From IMG/VR virus record IMGVR_UViG_3300033571_014797, positions 1-64,000 of that record: DNA of 64,000 bases; one strand, written 5' to 3'. The position numbers and the translations under genes are program-made. Origin of the DNA: a virus. A model generated the notes under the pieces. That model did not search any database. It was not told where the DNA came from and saw nothing but the letters and a program-made list of their open reading frames with translations. Below are positions 16,034 through 24,058 of the stretch, in pieces. How positions within the stretch are numbered: position 1 is the first letter of the stretch; the number at the start of each line of letters is the position of its first letter.

Positions 16034-16831
16034 ATGACTATAAAACCCAGTGGTTCATCTCTTACACTTACTGAAATTGACAATGAATTTGGTTTAGGAA
16101 CTTCGTTAGGAGTGATGAGAGGTGTTACTTGGTATCTAGATAATGTAACAACTACAGGAACCTTTGCATCTAGCAACTTAAAGTTTAGTGATTTTTATAG
16201 TAAAAAATCTGGAGATCCTGCTGGTTCTGGTACTACTACTTACTCCACACCTGGCAGTTTTACTTTTACTGTTCCACTGTTTAGAACTAACATTGTGATT
16301 GATGCGTGGGGAGCAGGCGGAGCACAGTTAGCAGATGGCGGAGATACTTCTGCAACAGCCACTGGATTAAATCTTAATGCTGGTGGCGGCAAAGGGGGCG
16401 GCGGCGGTGGCAGACGTACTACTAGCCCAGGAGGAATTGGAGGTACTGCTACAGGTGGAGATATCAATGAGCCGGGTGAAGCAGGCGGCACTGGAGGCAC
16501 TAACCGGGGCGGCAATGCAGGCGGCCAAGCATACGGCGGCGGCACTGGCGGATCTGCAGGAGCTGATAATGGAGCTTGCGGAAATAATCCAGGAGGAAAT
16601 GGCACTAGTCCTGGTGGTGGCGCAGGCGGCGACAGAGGTGTAGATTGCAGTAAAAACCCTGGCTGGAGCTATGCTGGCGGAGGAGGAGGCGGGGGCTTCG
16701 TAAGAAAAACATTAGCCTCAGGTGTATTAAGTGCTGGCTCATCGGTGTCAGTAACTGTAGGGGCAGGATGTCCAGATAGCGGTCAAGGCGGCAGTAGCGG
16801 TAACGGACAAGTAAAGATTACATGGAGCTAA
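16034..16831 (+). CDS. glycine-rich tail fibre/tip protein
   Basis: 265 residues. N-terminal 55 residues (SLTLTEIDNEFGLGTSLGV...L-K-F-S-D-F-Y) are the repeat seen in many aquatic phage tail proteins and likely attach to the fibre. Residues 75-265 are a glycine-rich domain with poly-Gly runs, framed by a beta segment (FTFTVP) and a C-terminal GQVKITW strand. Glycine-rich tips of this kind (as in the gp38-type adhesins of some T4 relatives) bind the host receptor. Likely a receptor-recognition protein. The domain is built of short Gly-rich units that can recombine easily. Confidence 0.75.
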   Translation: MTIKPSGSSLTLTEIDNEFGLGTSLGVMRGVTWYLDNVTTTGTFASSNLKFSDFYSKKSGDPAGSGTTTYSTPGSFTFTVPLFRTNIVIDAWGAGGAQLADGGDTSATATGLNLNAGGGKGGGGGGRRTTSPGGIGGTATGGDINEPGEAGGTGGTNRGGNAGGQAYGGGTGGSAGADNGACGNNPGGNGTSPGGGAGGDRGVDCSKNPGWSYAGGGGGGGFVRKTLASGVLSAGSSVSVTVGAGCPDSGQGGSSGNGQVKITWS

Positions 16832-16832
16832 A

Positions 16833-17366
16833 ATGTTTTTTAAAAAATTTGAAAATAGCGAACCAGTTGGAGATTTAATTAAAGAACAGAATCTGCGTCA
16901 TGTATTATTTGATGTTGATTTTGATAAGAATCCACCGGCAGCATTTTGGGAGACAAAAGGATACTGTGTAGTAATTGTAACCGATAAACCGGTAACAACT
17001 CCTTATCAAGTGGCAGTTGAAAACTTAACTAAAAACGAAGATAACACTTGGCAGCAGAATTGGCAAATAGTAGATGTATCAGAAAATGAAAGACAAAGAA
17101 TTTTTGATGAACAACTTAAAAAGGTAAAAGATCATCAAAAAGAATTGCTAGACAATTATGCTGCTCAATTAGCTGATCCAGACGAAACTCCAACTGAATT
17201 AATGGTTATTCAGCATTGGATTGATGCTACAAATGCTATGGATCTGTCAGACCCGTTTAACGTAAAATGGCCAGATCTAGACACTGTTGCACCTAAAATG
17301 AATGACTTATTAATTGTAGAACGACAAATTCCAGAATCAAATTTAACGACTGTAAGGACAATATAA
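16833..17366 (+). CDS. putative tail fibre assembly/chaperone protein
   Basis: 177 residues. N-terminal beta part followed by a typical chaperone-like segment: W-x-Q-N-W-Q-I-V-D-V-S-E-N-E-R-Q-R-I then a long charged helix (residues 85-130). This layout is common in phage tail assembly chaperones encoded behind fibre genes. It starts 1 base after the glycine-rich fibre gene and its stop overlaps the next start (TAATG), so the three are one late operon. Confidence 0.6.
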   Translation: MFFKKFENSEPVGDLIKEQNLRHVLFDVDFDKNPPAAFWETKGYCVVIVTDKPVTTPYQVAVENLTKNEDNTWQQNWQIVDVSENERQRIFDEQLKKVKDHQKELLDNYAAQLADPDETPTELMVIQHWIDATNAMDLSDPFNVKWPDLDTVAPKMNDLLIVERQIPESNLTTVRTI

Positions 17367-17890
17367 TGGCAATCAGTTACGGCGGCAGCAACGCCTTCAA
17401 AAATAATAATATCAATGTCCATACAACAATATACGGGCAAGCGGGTGATTCATCTACTAGAATTTTGAAAAATCCAGGCTTAACGGCTGAAGACTATGCT
17501 CGTCGACACTATGTTGTTAGCGGAGGTTTTAAAGCAAGTTATCCAAATAGCAATGTTATGGACGAAACTGGCATGGTAGGTACAGTATGGCCGTTCAATG
17601 AGTACAAAGAAGTTGAATCTTTTATTATTACTGCGTTGGAAGACAATTCATCATATCATTGTATAACACCAGTTGGTCCATATCATGTTGAACATGAAAA
17701 ATATAATCTAAAAGCTGGTGAAACTTTTAATGTTTATAAAGGTAATATCTACTTGTCAACAGCAGATTTCACAGTTAATGGATATGTTCACACAGCAGGA
17801 GCAGTGCTAGGTTGCGAAAATAATGACGCAACCATAACAATGAATGCCGACGGGCTAATTACACGTTTTTGGGCTGTTTGCGATCTTTAA
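17366..17890 (+). CDS. putative tail/virion-associated protein
   Basis: 174 residues, no recognised family. Beta-rich with many aromatic residues. Position as third gene of the late tail-fibre operon (TAATG overlap with the gene upstream) supports a virion or fibre-associated role. It converges on the glycosyltransferase-like gene with a 4-base overlap. A cupin-like sensor (H-C-I-T-P, H-V-E-H) can be imagined near residues 108-122 but is not convincing. Confidence 0.55.
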   Translation: MAISYGGSNAFKNNNINVHTTIYGQAGDSSTRILKNPGLTAEDYARRHYVVSGGFKASYPNSNVMDETGMVGTVWPFNEYKEVESFIITALEDNSSYHCITPVGPYHVEHEKYNLKAGETFNVYKGNIYLSTADFTVNGYVHTAGAVLGCENNDATITMNADGLITRFWAVCDL

Positions 17891-18576
17891 TCAGTTCGAT
17901 AAAGTTCACTGGGATATGGTTTAGTGTAATGATCGCCGCCTATTTCAAAACTACGAGCTATTTCAAAAGCATTCGGCTCGCCGCTACCAATCCAAGCTTC
18001 ATGATCAAATCGCCAATGTCCGTGGCCTTTAAATTGTGTAGCATTATGTGAAATTAGTTTATGTGGATGTATTAGTGGAACTAATTTTGCAATATATTCA
18101 CTTCTTGCCCACCAAAAATTACTGGAGTGATGAGGCCAGGGCTCAGATTCCCAGTTTGGACCTGAAGTATCATGTGTTTGTAGAGCTTTAACATTATCAC
18201 TCCAGCGTTCTATTACACACCAATTAAGCCAAGATTTCCAATCTTCAACATTAGGATTGCCCCAACGAGTAAGGCCTTTAAGATGTATATAACATATATC
18301 AAATGGTTCTGCTGCTTCTTTTGCAACTTTTTGCATGTATGTTAAACCAGGATATTCAAATAAAGCAGCACTTTCGCTTACCATTTGTAGTCTAACGTTT
18401 TCTCTTTTATTATTCAGTAAGGTTTGAAAAGTTCGCTGTCTGCCATTGCCTAATAGAATAATTTCATCAGCAGCATCTAGTAATTTACTAGATTCCATAC
18501 ATTCCCATTGTTGCTTAAAAACTTTATCCCAGTTAGCTAGTTCGTTGATATTCCAAAATACTTTGATTTTTCTCAT
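17887..18576 (-). CDS. putative glycosyltransferase-like protein
   Basis: 229 residues from the ATG at 18576, preferred over the 18621 frame because GAGAAA lies upstream. Features recalling small glycosyltransferases: an F-D-I-C-Y-I-H-L-K-G-L-T segment, a W-x-x-W-C-V-I-E-R-W block, and the H-H-S-S-N-F-W-W-A-R-S-x-Y-I motif (about residues 145-158) seen in sugar-transfer proteins of polysaccharide loci and large viruses. No classical DxD is evident. Likely part of the surface-modification island 17.9-22.3 kb. Family call moderate. Confidence 0.55.
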   Translation of the reverse strand: MRKIKVFWNINELANWDKVFKQQWECMESSKLLDAADEIILLGNGRQRTFQTLLNNKRENVRLQMVSESAALFEYPGLTYMQKVAKEAAEPFDICYIHLKGLTRWGNPNVEDWKSWLNWCVIERWSDNVKALQTHDTSGPNWESEPWPHHSSNFWWARSEYIAKLVPLIHPHKLISHNATQFKGHGHWRFDHEAWIGSGEPNAFEIARSFEIGGDHYTKPYPSELYRTD

Positions 18577-18599
18577 ATGTTTCTCTTTGTTAATGTACA

Positions 18600-18666
18600 A
18601 GCAGGGAGCTATTGGTCGCAACCTTTAGCGGGGTCATTTTGTTTATTGAATCCCGCTTGTAAACTT
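18600..18666 (-). other. leader between the glycosyltransferase-like gene and tRNA-Ala
   Basis: About 65 bases with imperfect inverted ends (AAGCAGGG near 18599 and CCCGCTT near 18652-18658). Together with the tRNA-Ala just upstream it could be a processed leader. No gene seen. Confidence 0.25.
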
Positions 18667-18740
18667 TGGTGGAGAATAAGAGAGTCGAACTCTTGACTGA
18701 AGCTTGCAAAGCTACCGTTATCCCGTTTAACTAATTCCCC
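18667..18740 (-). tRNA. tRNA-Ala(TGC)
   Basis: Minus strand, 74 nt including encoded CCA. Acceptor GGGGAAT/ATTCTCC, anticodon loop TTTGCAA (TGC), T-loop TTCGACT. One T-T mismatch in the anticodon stem. This tRNA is isolated from the main cluster at 55-61 kb, and a second Ala(TGC) gene exists at 56899. Confidence 0.9.
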
Positions 18741-18754
18741 GTTTTTATTATATA

Positions 18755-19045
18755 TCATTTAGGAGTAGTACCTTCAATAATGTTAGATGTCCTGCGTTCT
18801 TCTATACGATCTATTAGATCGTCATAAAATCCTAATTCTTCCGCTATTTGTAATGTATTATTGTCGCGTTCTTGTCTTATAATAGAAAGCACAGTTCTTA
18901 GTTCTTTATCAATAAGTTCCATATTTCTAAATGCATAAAATTCTTTCATTAATCTAACCATGTTTCGAACAACATAAATTAGACATCCTAACATACCGAT
19001 GTTTATCAGCAGCAACCACATATCCATTACTGTAATAAATTTCAT
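18755..19045 (-). CDS. small membrane protein with coiled cytoplasmic part
   Basis: 96 residues. One transmembrane segment at residues 8-27 (W-L-L-L-I-N-I-G-M-L-G-C-L-I-Y-V-V), then a charged helical domain. No family recognised. It follows the 74-residue gene with 1 base between, under the early promoter 19293-19320, and is read into tRNA-Ala downstream. Possibly an early membrane effector. Confidence 0.6.
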   Translation of the reverse strand: MKFITVMDMWLLLINIGMLGCLIYVVRNMVRLMKEFYAFRNMELIDKELRTVLSIIRQERDNNTLQIAEELGFYDDLIDRIEERRTSNIIEGTTPK

Positions 19046-19046
19046 T

Positions 19047-19271
19047 TTAATTTTCCATAAAATAAGTTTTACGTACAGGCGAATAATCTTTTATAGCTTC
19101 CTGAACAGCTTTATTAAAATGTTCTCTCATTTTTTCTTTAGCTGGTTCGACTCGTTCTGTTAAAATTTTATTCATTAAGTTAACATTGCTGTATTTTTCT
19201 TCTTGCCACATGTCATCTCTAGCATCAACAAAGTCTTCCAGTGCTTGTAAAAAATTATTAAAATGATCCAT
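19047..19271 (-). CDS. small hypothetical protein
   Basis: 74 residues, charged and helical, no domain recognised. First gene behind a strong sigma-70-like promoter; AAGGAT lies before the ATG. Function unknown. Confidence 0.6.
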   Translation of the reverse strand: MDHFNNFLQALEDFVDARDDMWQEEKYSNVNLMNKILTERVEPAKEKMREHFNKAVQEAIKDYSPVRKTYFMEN

Positions 19272-19292
19272 TGTGCATCCTTTGTTAATTTA

Positions 19293-19320
19293 ATTATAAC
19301 ATTTTATGATTTACAGTCAA
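19293..19320 (-). promoter_or_regulatory. early sigma-70-like promoter
   Basis: TTGACT (19320-19315), 16-base spacer, TATAAT (19298-19293), minus strand. The -35 merges with the T-tract of the terminator at 19320-19350, so termination and re-initiation are packed together. Confidence 0.8.
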
Positions 19321-19350
19321 AAAAAAGGTGTAGTTACCTACACCTTTTTC
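19320..19350 (-). terminator. intrinsic terminator of the outer-membrane protein gene
   Basis: Stem AGGTGTAG/CTACACCT with a 4-base loop and 8 Ts on the minus strand, 20 bases after the stop codon at 19370. A-run on the other side makes it potentially bidirectional. Confidence 0.85.
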
Positions 19351-19369
19351 TATTAAATTCTAAGTAATA

Positions 19370-19954
19370 TTAGAACTTGTAGTTAGCACCAAATGTTGCA
19401 ACGTTGTTGTTGCTAAACTTTGTACCACTAACAGCATCAATCCAGCGATAACGAGCATCAAGCTCTACACTGTTTGTGATGTTGTAACGTACACCTGCGC
19501 CAACGTTGTAAAGAGCTTTTGCATCGTCAGTCCATGATGATGCGCCTTTACCCCAAGCATTGAATCCAGCACCAACACCTGCTAGTGCATATGGAGTGAA
19601 TGATGTACCTGGAATACCAAACTGTAGAATTGCATTAGCAAATGCTGTTTGGCCTGTTTGAGTAGTTGTTGGTGTTTGCTTTGTTGTGTAATCAAAAGTG
19701 GCTTCTGTACGTACATAACGATTCCACTCGTAACCTGCCACACCACCAAAAGTGAATGGGCTTGTGCTCCAAGTGTAATCAGCTACTTGGCCGAAATTCT
19801 GACCAACATATCCGCCTACATAAACACCATTCAATCCAAACACACTTGTTGAAACTGCTGGAGCAGATGCTGCCTTCTTGGAAGGTAAATCAGCAGCGGT
19901 AGCGACTGATAGGCCTGCCACTAGGGCAAACAATGCTATAATAAGTTTCTTCAT
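19370..19954 (-). CDS. outer-membrane beta-barrel protein (Omp25/Lom-like)
   Basis: 194 residues. Signal peptide at 1-20 with cleavage after A-T-A-A, then a linker D-L-P-S-K-K-A, a style frequent in alphaproteobacterial Omp25/Omp31 proteins. The rest has about eight alternating amphipathic strands with Gly/aromatic pattern (G-V-Y-V-G-G-Y-V-G-Q-N-F-G, GVGAGFN, VGAGVRYNI, LDARYRWID) and ends with a terminal Phe (GANYKF), the outer-membrane insertion signal. Phage Lom-type barrels alter the surface of the infected cell. Has its own promoter and terminator. Probable host acquisition. Confidence 0.85.
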   Translation of the reverse strand: MKKLIIALFALVAGLSVATAADLPSKKAASAPAVSTSVFGLNGVYVGGYVGQNFGQVADYTWSTSPFTFGGVAGYEWNRYVRTEATFDYTTKQTPTTTQTGQTAFANAILQFGIPGTSFTPYALAGVGAGFNAWGKGASSWTDDAKALYNVGAGVRYNITNSVELDARYRWIDAVSGTKFSNNNVATFGANYKF

Positions 19955-19978
19955 TTTTATTTCCTTTTTGTTAAAACA

Positions 19979-19996
19979 CTGAATTTAAAAATTCAG
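19979..19996. promoter_or_regulatory. leader palindrome of the outer-membrane protein gene
   Basis: CTGAATTT-N2-AAATTCAG, 25 bases before the start codon within the 110-base leader. Could be a regulatory hairpin or operator. Confidence 0.35.
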
Positions 19997-20065
19997 CTAG
20001 GTTGTTAAAATATACTAGCTTGTGATCATAATTGAAATGCACAAACAACCGTATATTATTTATCT

Positions 20066-20094
20066 ATAATAAACTTAAACTTAGTAAAAATCAA
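20066..20094 (-). promoter_or_regulatory. sigma-70-like promoter of the outer-membrane protein gene
   Basis: TTGATT (20094-20089), 17-base spacer, TATTAT (20071-20066) on the minus strand. Confidence 0.65.
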
Positions 20095-20097
20095 GAA

Positions 20098-20841
20098 TTA
20101 TAAAGCTACTATATATTGTGATCGATCTAGCCATTCTACTACAAGTTGTGTCTCATTAAAATTTCCCGTGCCATATATACTTTCTTCTAAACATAAAGGC
20201 AATAATTTTAAGTCAATCATCTCATACCAGTTCATATTAGGCTTGGGTTTTCTATTTGATTTATAGACTGCTGCATGAATCCAGCCACGATCTTTATCAA
20301 TTTTAAAGTGTCCATCTTTACAGTCAAAACCACACGCTATCAACATCATCATTAAACTGCCTAAACTAAAGTTAAAATAAGCCGCATTTTGATGGAAGAT
20401 TTCTGCGGTCATATTGTCTTTAATATTAACACAACTAAAGTTATAAGGCACAGCAATAACTAACATTCCATCTAAAGTTAATATATCATGCCAGTGCATT
20501 AAAGTATGCATTGGACTTATACTATATTGTAGACTATTATGTGACCAAATTAAATTTTGACTGTTGGGATTTATACCAGTATCGCTATAGTCGCGTTTAA
20601 TATAAGTTATGTTAGGGTCTTTAGGTAGACCTACGTCAGGCAAATTTATATCTACTGCTGTTACTTTAAGATTTCGAGGAGAATCATCTTCGGTTCTTTT
20701 TAATCTAGCCCACCAAGCAGCATCTAAGCCAGGATTACAACCCATATCAGTTACAGATTTAATGTTGTTCATAAAATCTTGATACCTGTTTAATATATCT
20801 AATGTTTCTAGGCTGTGATTATATGATTCTAAACTGTCCAT
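20098..20841 (-). CDS. class I SAM-dependent methyltransferase-like protein
   Basis: 247 residues. A motif I-like loop (S-V-T-D-M-G-C-N-P-G, about residues 30-39), an acidic strand 2 (V-T-A-V-D-I-N), and later post-motifs (LIWSHNSLQYS, G-M-L-V-I-A-V-P) give a class I Rossmann methyltransferase pattern. No substrate domain is recognised. It abuts the second methyltransferase gene (0-1 base apart), so they are one unit, facing an epimerase gene. Probably sugar or surface-polymer modification. Confidence 0.7.
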   Translation of the reverse strand: MDSLESYNHSLETLDILNRYQDFMNNIKSVTDMGCNPGLDAAWWARLKRTEDDSPRNLKVTAVDINLPDVGLPKDPNITYIKRDYSDTGINPNSQNLIWSHNSLQYSISPMHTLMHWHDILTLDGMLVIAVPYNFSCVNIKDNMTAEIFHQNAAYFNFSLGSLMMMLIACGFDCKDGHFKIDKDRGWIHAAVYKSNRKPKPNMNWYEMIDLKLLPLCLEESIYGTGNFNETQLVVEWLDRSQYIVAL

Positions 20842-21483
20842 TTATTCTTTCCACCAATTTAATTTTAGTATGCTATTGTCGCCATATTTCATACCGTTTG
20901 TATAATTGTTTATTTTATCTAATATTCTATTTGGATATAAATCTATATGATTAATATCTTTTATGAATACACTAACAAAATCTTTCCAAATATCATCATC
21001 TTTATCGCCTACAAATGACTCCAGCAGATGACATTTATTAAAACCATATATCCTTGCCCATTCAGCTAAAGCCATACCCGCATCAGGATAAAATCTCCAA
21101 CAATCAACAGGCCATCGATGAAACTCTCCGTTACTGGGAGCTTGCATGTAAAACAAGCCACTTGGTTTCAAAACTCTTATAGCCTCAACAAAGTTCATCC
21201 AAAACAAACTAGAATGTTCAAAACAACTGCTACTGATTATAACGTCTACGGTATTATCTTCTATGGGAAGTTTATAAGGATGATCGACAATGTGATCAAC
21301 GCCAGGTCCCGATACAAAATCATATCCAGTATAGGTAGCAGTATCTGGTTTAAGATTTCTAATAGACCCTTGTACATCTTGACTGCCAACTTCTACTATG
21401 TTTAAATTGTCGGCTGTAATGTAAGTTTCGAAAAATAATCGAGCATGATTCATTGCGCTTTTATGCATAGAAATATATATCAT
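20842..21483 (-). CDS. class I SAM-dependent methyltransferase
   Basis: 213 residues. Motif I N-I-V-E-V-G-S-Q-D (about 27-35), a Y-T-G-Y-D strand, S-S-S-C-F-E-H-S (motif IV) and V-L-K-P-S-G-L-F-Y (motif V) identify a Methyltransf_11-type fold. The closing segment with P-V-D-C-W-R-F-Y-P-D is typical of methyltransferases in polysaccharide loci. First gene of the two-gene unit; the divergent epimerase starts 33 bases away. Confidence 0.8.
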   Translation of the reverse strand: MIYISMHKSAMNHARLFFETYITADNLNIVEVGSQDVQGSIRNLKPDTATYTGYDFVSGPGVDHIVDHPYKLPIEDNTVDVIISSSCFEHSSLFWMNFVEAIRVLKPSGLFYMQAPSNGEFHRWPVDCWRFYPDAGMALAEWARIYGFNKCHLLESFVGDKDDDIWKDFVSVFIKDINHIDLYPNRILDKINNYTNGMKYGDNSILKLNWWKE

Positions 21484-21516
21484 TAATTTTATAGCTCGAA
21501 ATTAATTTTATTAAGT

Positions 21517-22341
21517 ATGATTATGAAAATTGTGATTACCGGTTCAAATGGATTTATTGGCAGTTACTTAACTGCATATTTTAAAGAATATGGACACAGA
21601 GTATTTGAATGCAATCGATCTACTTTAGATCTATTAGACACAAATGCTGTTGATAATTTTTTTAAAAAAGAGACTTTTGATATTGTTATACACACGGCAT
21701 TGAGCGGTAGAGAAAATTTATATGAATTAAAACAGTCGTTTAATCACGAAATTATTAAAAATAATTTAAAAATATGGGACAACTTAGTAAAAAATAGACA
21801 CAGGTTTAAAAGATTAATTAATTTTGGGTCAGGTCATGAGTTTGATATCGATAACGATATCAATTACGCTGAGGAAAAAGACATCTTTACTGTAGATGAA
21901 CCAAAGTTTACTTACGGATGGGTTAAGAACTTTATTGCTAGAGACATCCCTCAATATGAAGAATTTTATAATTTAAGACTATTTGGCGTATTTCATTATA
22001 CGGAAAGTCCAAAAAGATTTTTTAGAAAAATTCAAACAAGAGCCAAACAAGATTTTCATATTGAAAATGATAAGTTTTTTGATTTTATAAACTTAGAAGA
22101 TATTATTCCTATGATTGATATCATAATGAATGGACAAGCGAAACATCGCGATATTAACATGGTATATAATGAAAAATTTAAATTAAGTGATCATGCTAGA
22201 TTATTCAACGACATCACTATGAGTCAATCTAATATTATTATAGATAATATAAGTGATAAAAATTATACAGGTGATAGCAGTCGTTTTTATAGTTACAATA
22301 CGCCTAAGCTAGGAATAGAGTTGGGATTTCTTAGATACTGA
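21517..22341 (+). CDS. NAD(P)-dependent sugar epimerase/dehydratase
   Basis: 274 residues. Rossmann start M-K-I-V-I-T-G-S-N-G-F-I-G-S (GxxGxxG) and the catalytic Y-x-x-x-K (Y-G-W-V-K, about residue 138) define an extended short-chain dehydrogenase. Such enzymes make nucleotide sugars. With the adjacent methyltransferases and the nearby glycosyltransferase-like gene this suggests capsule/LPS or virion sugar modification. ATG at 21523 is an equally good start. Its 3' end overlaps the convergent gene at 22331 by 11 bases. Confidence 0.88.
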   Translation: MIMKIVITGSNGFIGSYLTAYFKEYGHRVFECNRSTLDLLDTNAVDNFFKKETFDIVIHTALSGRENLYELKQSFNHEIIKNNLKIWDNLVKNRHRFKRLINFGSGHEFDIDNDINYAEEKDIFTVDEPKFTYGWVKNFIARDIPQYEEFYNLRLFGVFHYTESPKRFFRKIQTRAKQDFHIENDKFFDFINLEDIIPMIDIIMNGQAKHRDINMVYNEKFKLSDHARLFNDITMSQSNIIIDNISDKNYTGDSSRFYSYNTPKLGIELGFLRY

Positions 22342-22786
22342 AGTCTTCCATTCCTGCAACTTTAAGCTTTACTAGGTTACTCAATTGCCATTGTTTACTG
22401 TCAATGCCTTTCATTATGCCCAACCATTTATTTCGTAATAACGCAACTTCATTTATAATTGTTTCATAATCTACAACTTCTTGTTCGCCTTCAACGTATT
22501 TTTCTGCGTCGCGACTACTAAGTGCGCGAGCATAATGCTCGAGATATTTTTGAAAGTGTTTACGTCTAATAACACGAACTTGAATATTTAAATAATTTAA
22601 TACTGCTTCAATTTCCTGTAATTGATTAAAACGATGTTCAGTTATGCCTGGCAACATACTGATAGATTTTTCTACATTACCTTTTATAGTAATATCATAC
22701 TTGGCCTGCGCCAATTCATTTTCATAATATGCAATGAATTCTGGCACAGAACCAAGATCAGATACTACTTTTGAATACCACATCAA
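22331..22786 (-). CDS. conserved T4-like recombination-region protein (possibly UvsY-like)
   Basis: 151 residues, mostly helical. The blocks LPGITEHRFNQLQEIEAVL, KYLEHYARALSSRDAEKY and V-K-L-K-V-A-G-M-E-D are those of a protein conserved downstream of uvsX in aquatic T4-like phages. The position is suggestive of the recombination mediator UvsY, which loads UvsX on gp32-coated DNA, but I cannot confirm the family by sequence. Coupled by a 4-base overlap to the gene upstream. Confidence 0.7.
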   Translation of the reverse strand: MMWYSKVVSDLGSVPEFIAYYENELAQAKYDITIKGNVEKSISMLPGITEHRFNQLQEIEAVLNYLNIQVRVIRRKHFQKYLEHYARALSSRDAEKYVEGEQEVVDYETIINEVALLRNKWLGIMKGIDSKQWQLSNLVKLKVAGMEDFSI

Positions 22787-22995
22787 TCTTCTTCATCAGT
22801 TTGTTCAAATTCAATATGTTCTTTAATGGCACTAAGCATAGCTTTATCAACTGCTAGATCTTGAAGATCACTGTCATCTATTCCTAAATCAATTAATTCA
22901 TTGATGATGTGATCTGCTGCTGCTTGACGATCTTTACTTGGAATATATTCTTTGACAGTTTGCCACATAGCAATAAGATATTCTGTATCACTCAT
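22783..22995 (-). CDS. small conserved acidic protein
   Basis: 70 residues: T-E-Y-L-I-A-M-W-Q-T-V-K-x-Y-I-P-x-K-D-R-Q-A-A-A-D at the N-terminus and an acidic tail. This short protein is recurrent in aquatic T4-like phages next to uvsX. It overlaps uvsX by 8 bases and the next gene by 4. Function unknown. Confidence 0.7.
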   Translation of the reverse strand: MSDTEYLIAMWQTVKEYIPSKDRQAAADHIINELIDLGIDDSDLQDLAVDKAMLSAIKEHIEFEQTDEED

Positions 22996-24049
22996 TTTCT
23001 ACTACTTCCTCATTTTCAACATTAATGTTAGAAGTATTATCTTCCTTCCATTCATTAATGATTGTCATTAATTTATCATCTGTCCAACCTTTTCTAAATT
23101 CCTTTATAATTTCCCCCGTAACAGAACTTGTATAAACTAGTTTGTTACCATCTTTTTGAAGAATACCTTTTGCTTCGAACATGTCAAGCAATCCACTAGT
23201 AGGGCTCATCCCAGTTTCGTATGGAATTTCAACTTGTACTGATTCAAATGGTTTTGCATAACGTGTTTTCATAACCTTACAAGCACTACGAATACCATGT
23301 ACTTGACTAGTCTTGTTGCCATCAGCATCAGTCTTTAACTTTAACTTACGCATAGCTACCACAATACTACTTGCATAGATAAATCCCTGTCCGCCACTGA
23401 TCTTGTCATCAGGATCGAACATGTCTTGACTAGCATATGTATGATTTGTACAAACCATACCAACATTCATACTACCAAACATATTAACACAATTACGAAC
23501 AAGTGCTGTTAATGCTTTGGGCTTGCGTCCCATGTCTCCCTTCATTTCACCAGCTTCAAACTGGTTAACGTCAGTGGGCGTTAGCAACATACCTAAACTG
23601 TCGATTACAAAAAGTACCTTGGGACGTTCTGTTGCATCTAATCCTTTATATGACTTCATAAATTCACTGATTGTCTTAGCAACATCATCAATCATTGCCA
23701 TGTTTAGTTTTAAAAGTTTATCTTCGCTAGTATCTACGCCCAGGGCATGTAGCCAAGATTCGTCTAGCGCATTTTCGCTATCAATAAGCACAACATAAAT
23801 GCCCTGCTCCTGCGCATGTCTAATAATATTACCTGAACAAATATATGATTTACCAGCGCCTGATTCGCCAGCAAATACTGTTACTTTGCCAAGTGGAATA
23901 CCTTTATGAAAGTCTCCACTAATAAGATAATTTAATGTATAATTTCCAGTCGAGATCCAATCGGTTGGATCATTAAATCCAAAACTAAGGCCATCAATGC
24001 TCTTAGTAAGATCTTTACGAAATTTAGAAATATCAAAAGGTTTTGCCAT
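22988..24049 (-). CDS. uvsX: RecA-like recombinase UvsX
   Basis: 353 residues. Walker A GESGAGKS at 61-68, Walker B-like V-L-F-V-I-D-S-L-G (about 150), the RecA Q/N switch (V-C-T-N-H-T-Y) and the glycine-rich loop 2 (K-I-S-G-G-Q-G) follow. It catalyses strand exchange in recombination-dependent replication. The C-terminus is acidic. AAGGA ribosome site before the ATG. First of a three-gene overlapping unit. Confidence 0.95.
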   Translation of the reverse strand: MAKPFDISKFRKDLTKSIDGLSFGFNDPTDWISTGNYTLNYLISGDFHKGIPLGKVTVFAGESGAGKSYICSGNIIRHAQEQGIYVVLIDSENALDESWLHALGVDTSEDKLLKLNMAMIDDVAKTISEFMKSYKGLDATERPKVLFVIDSLGMLLTPTDVNQFEAGEMKGDMGRKPKALTALVRNCVNMFGSMNVGMVCTNHTYASQDMFDPDDKISGGQGFIYASSIVVAMRKLKLKTDADGNKTSQVHGIRSACKVMKTRYAKPFESVQVEIPYETGMSPTSGLLDMFEAKGILQKDGNKLVYTSSVTGEIIKEFRKGWTDDKLMTIINEWKEDNTSNINVENEEVVENE

Positions 24050-24058
24050 GTTTTTTCC

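Noticed and set aside
16240-16605. Antisense proline-rich frame opposite the glycine-rich fibre gene
   Set aside because: It is the reverse reading of Gly codons (GGN gives Pro), with no ribosome site; the plus-strand fibre gene explains it.
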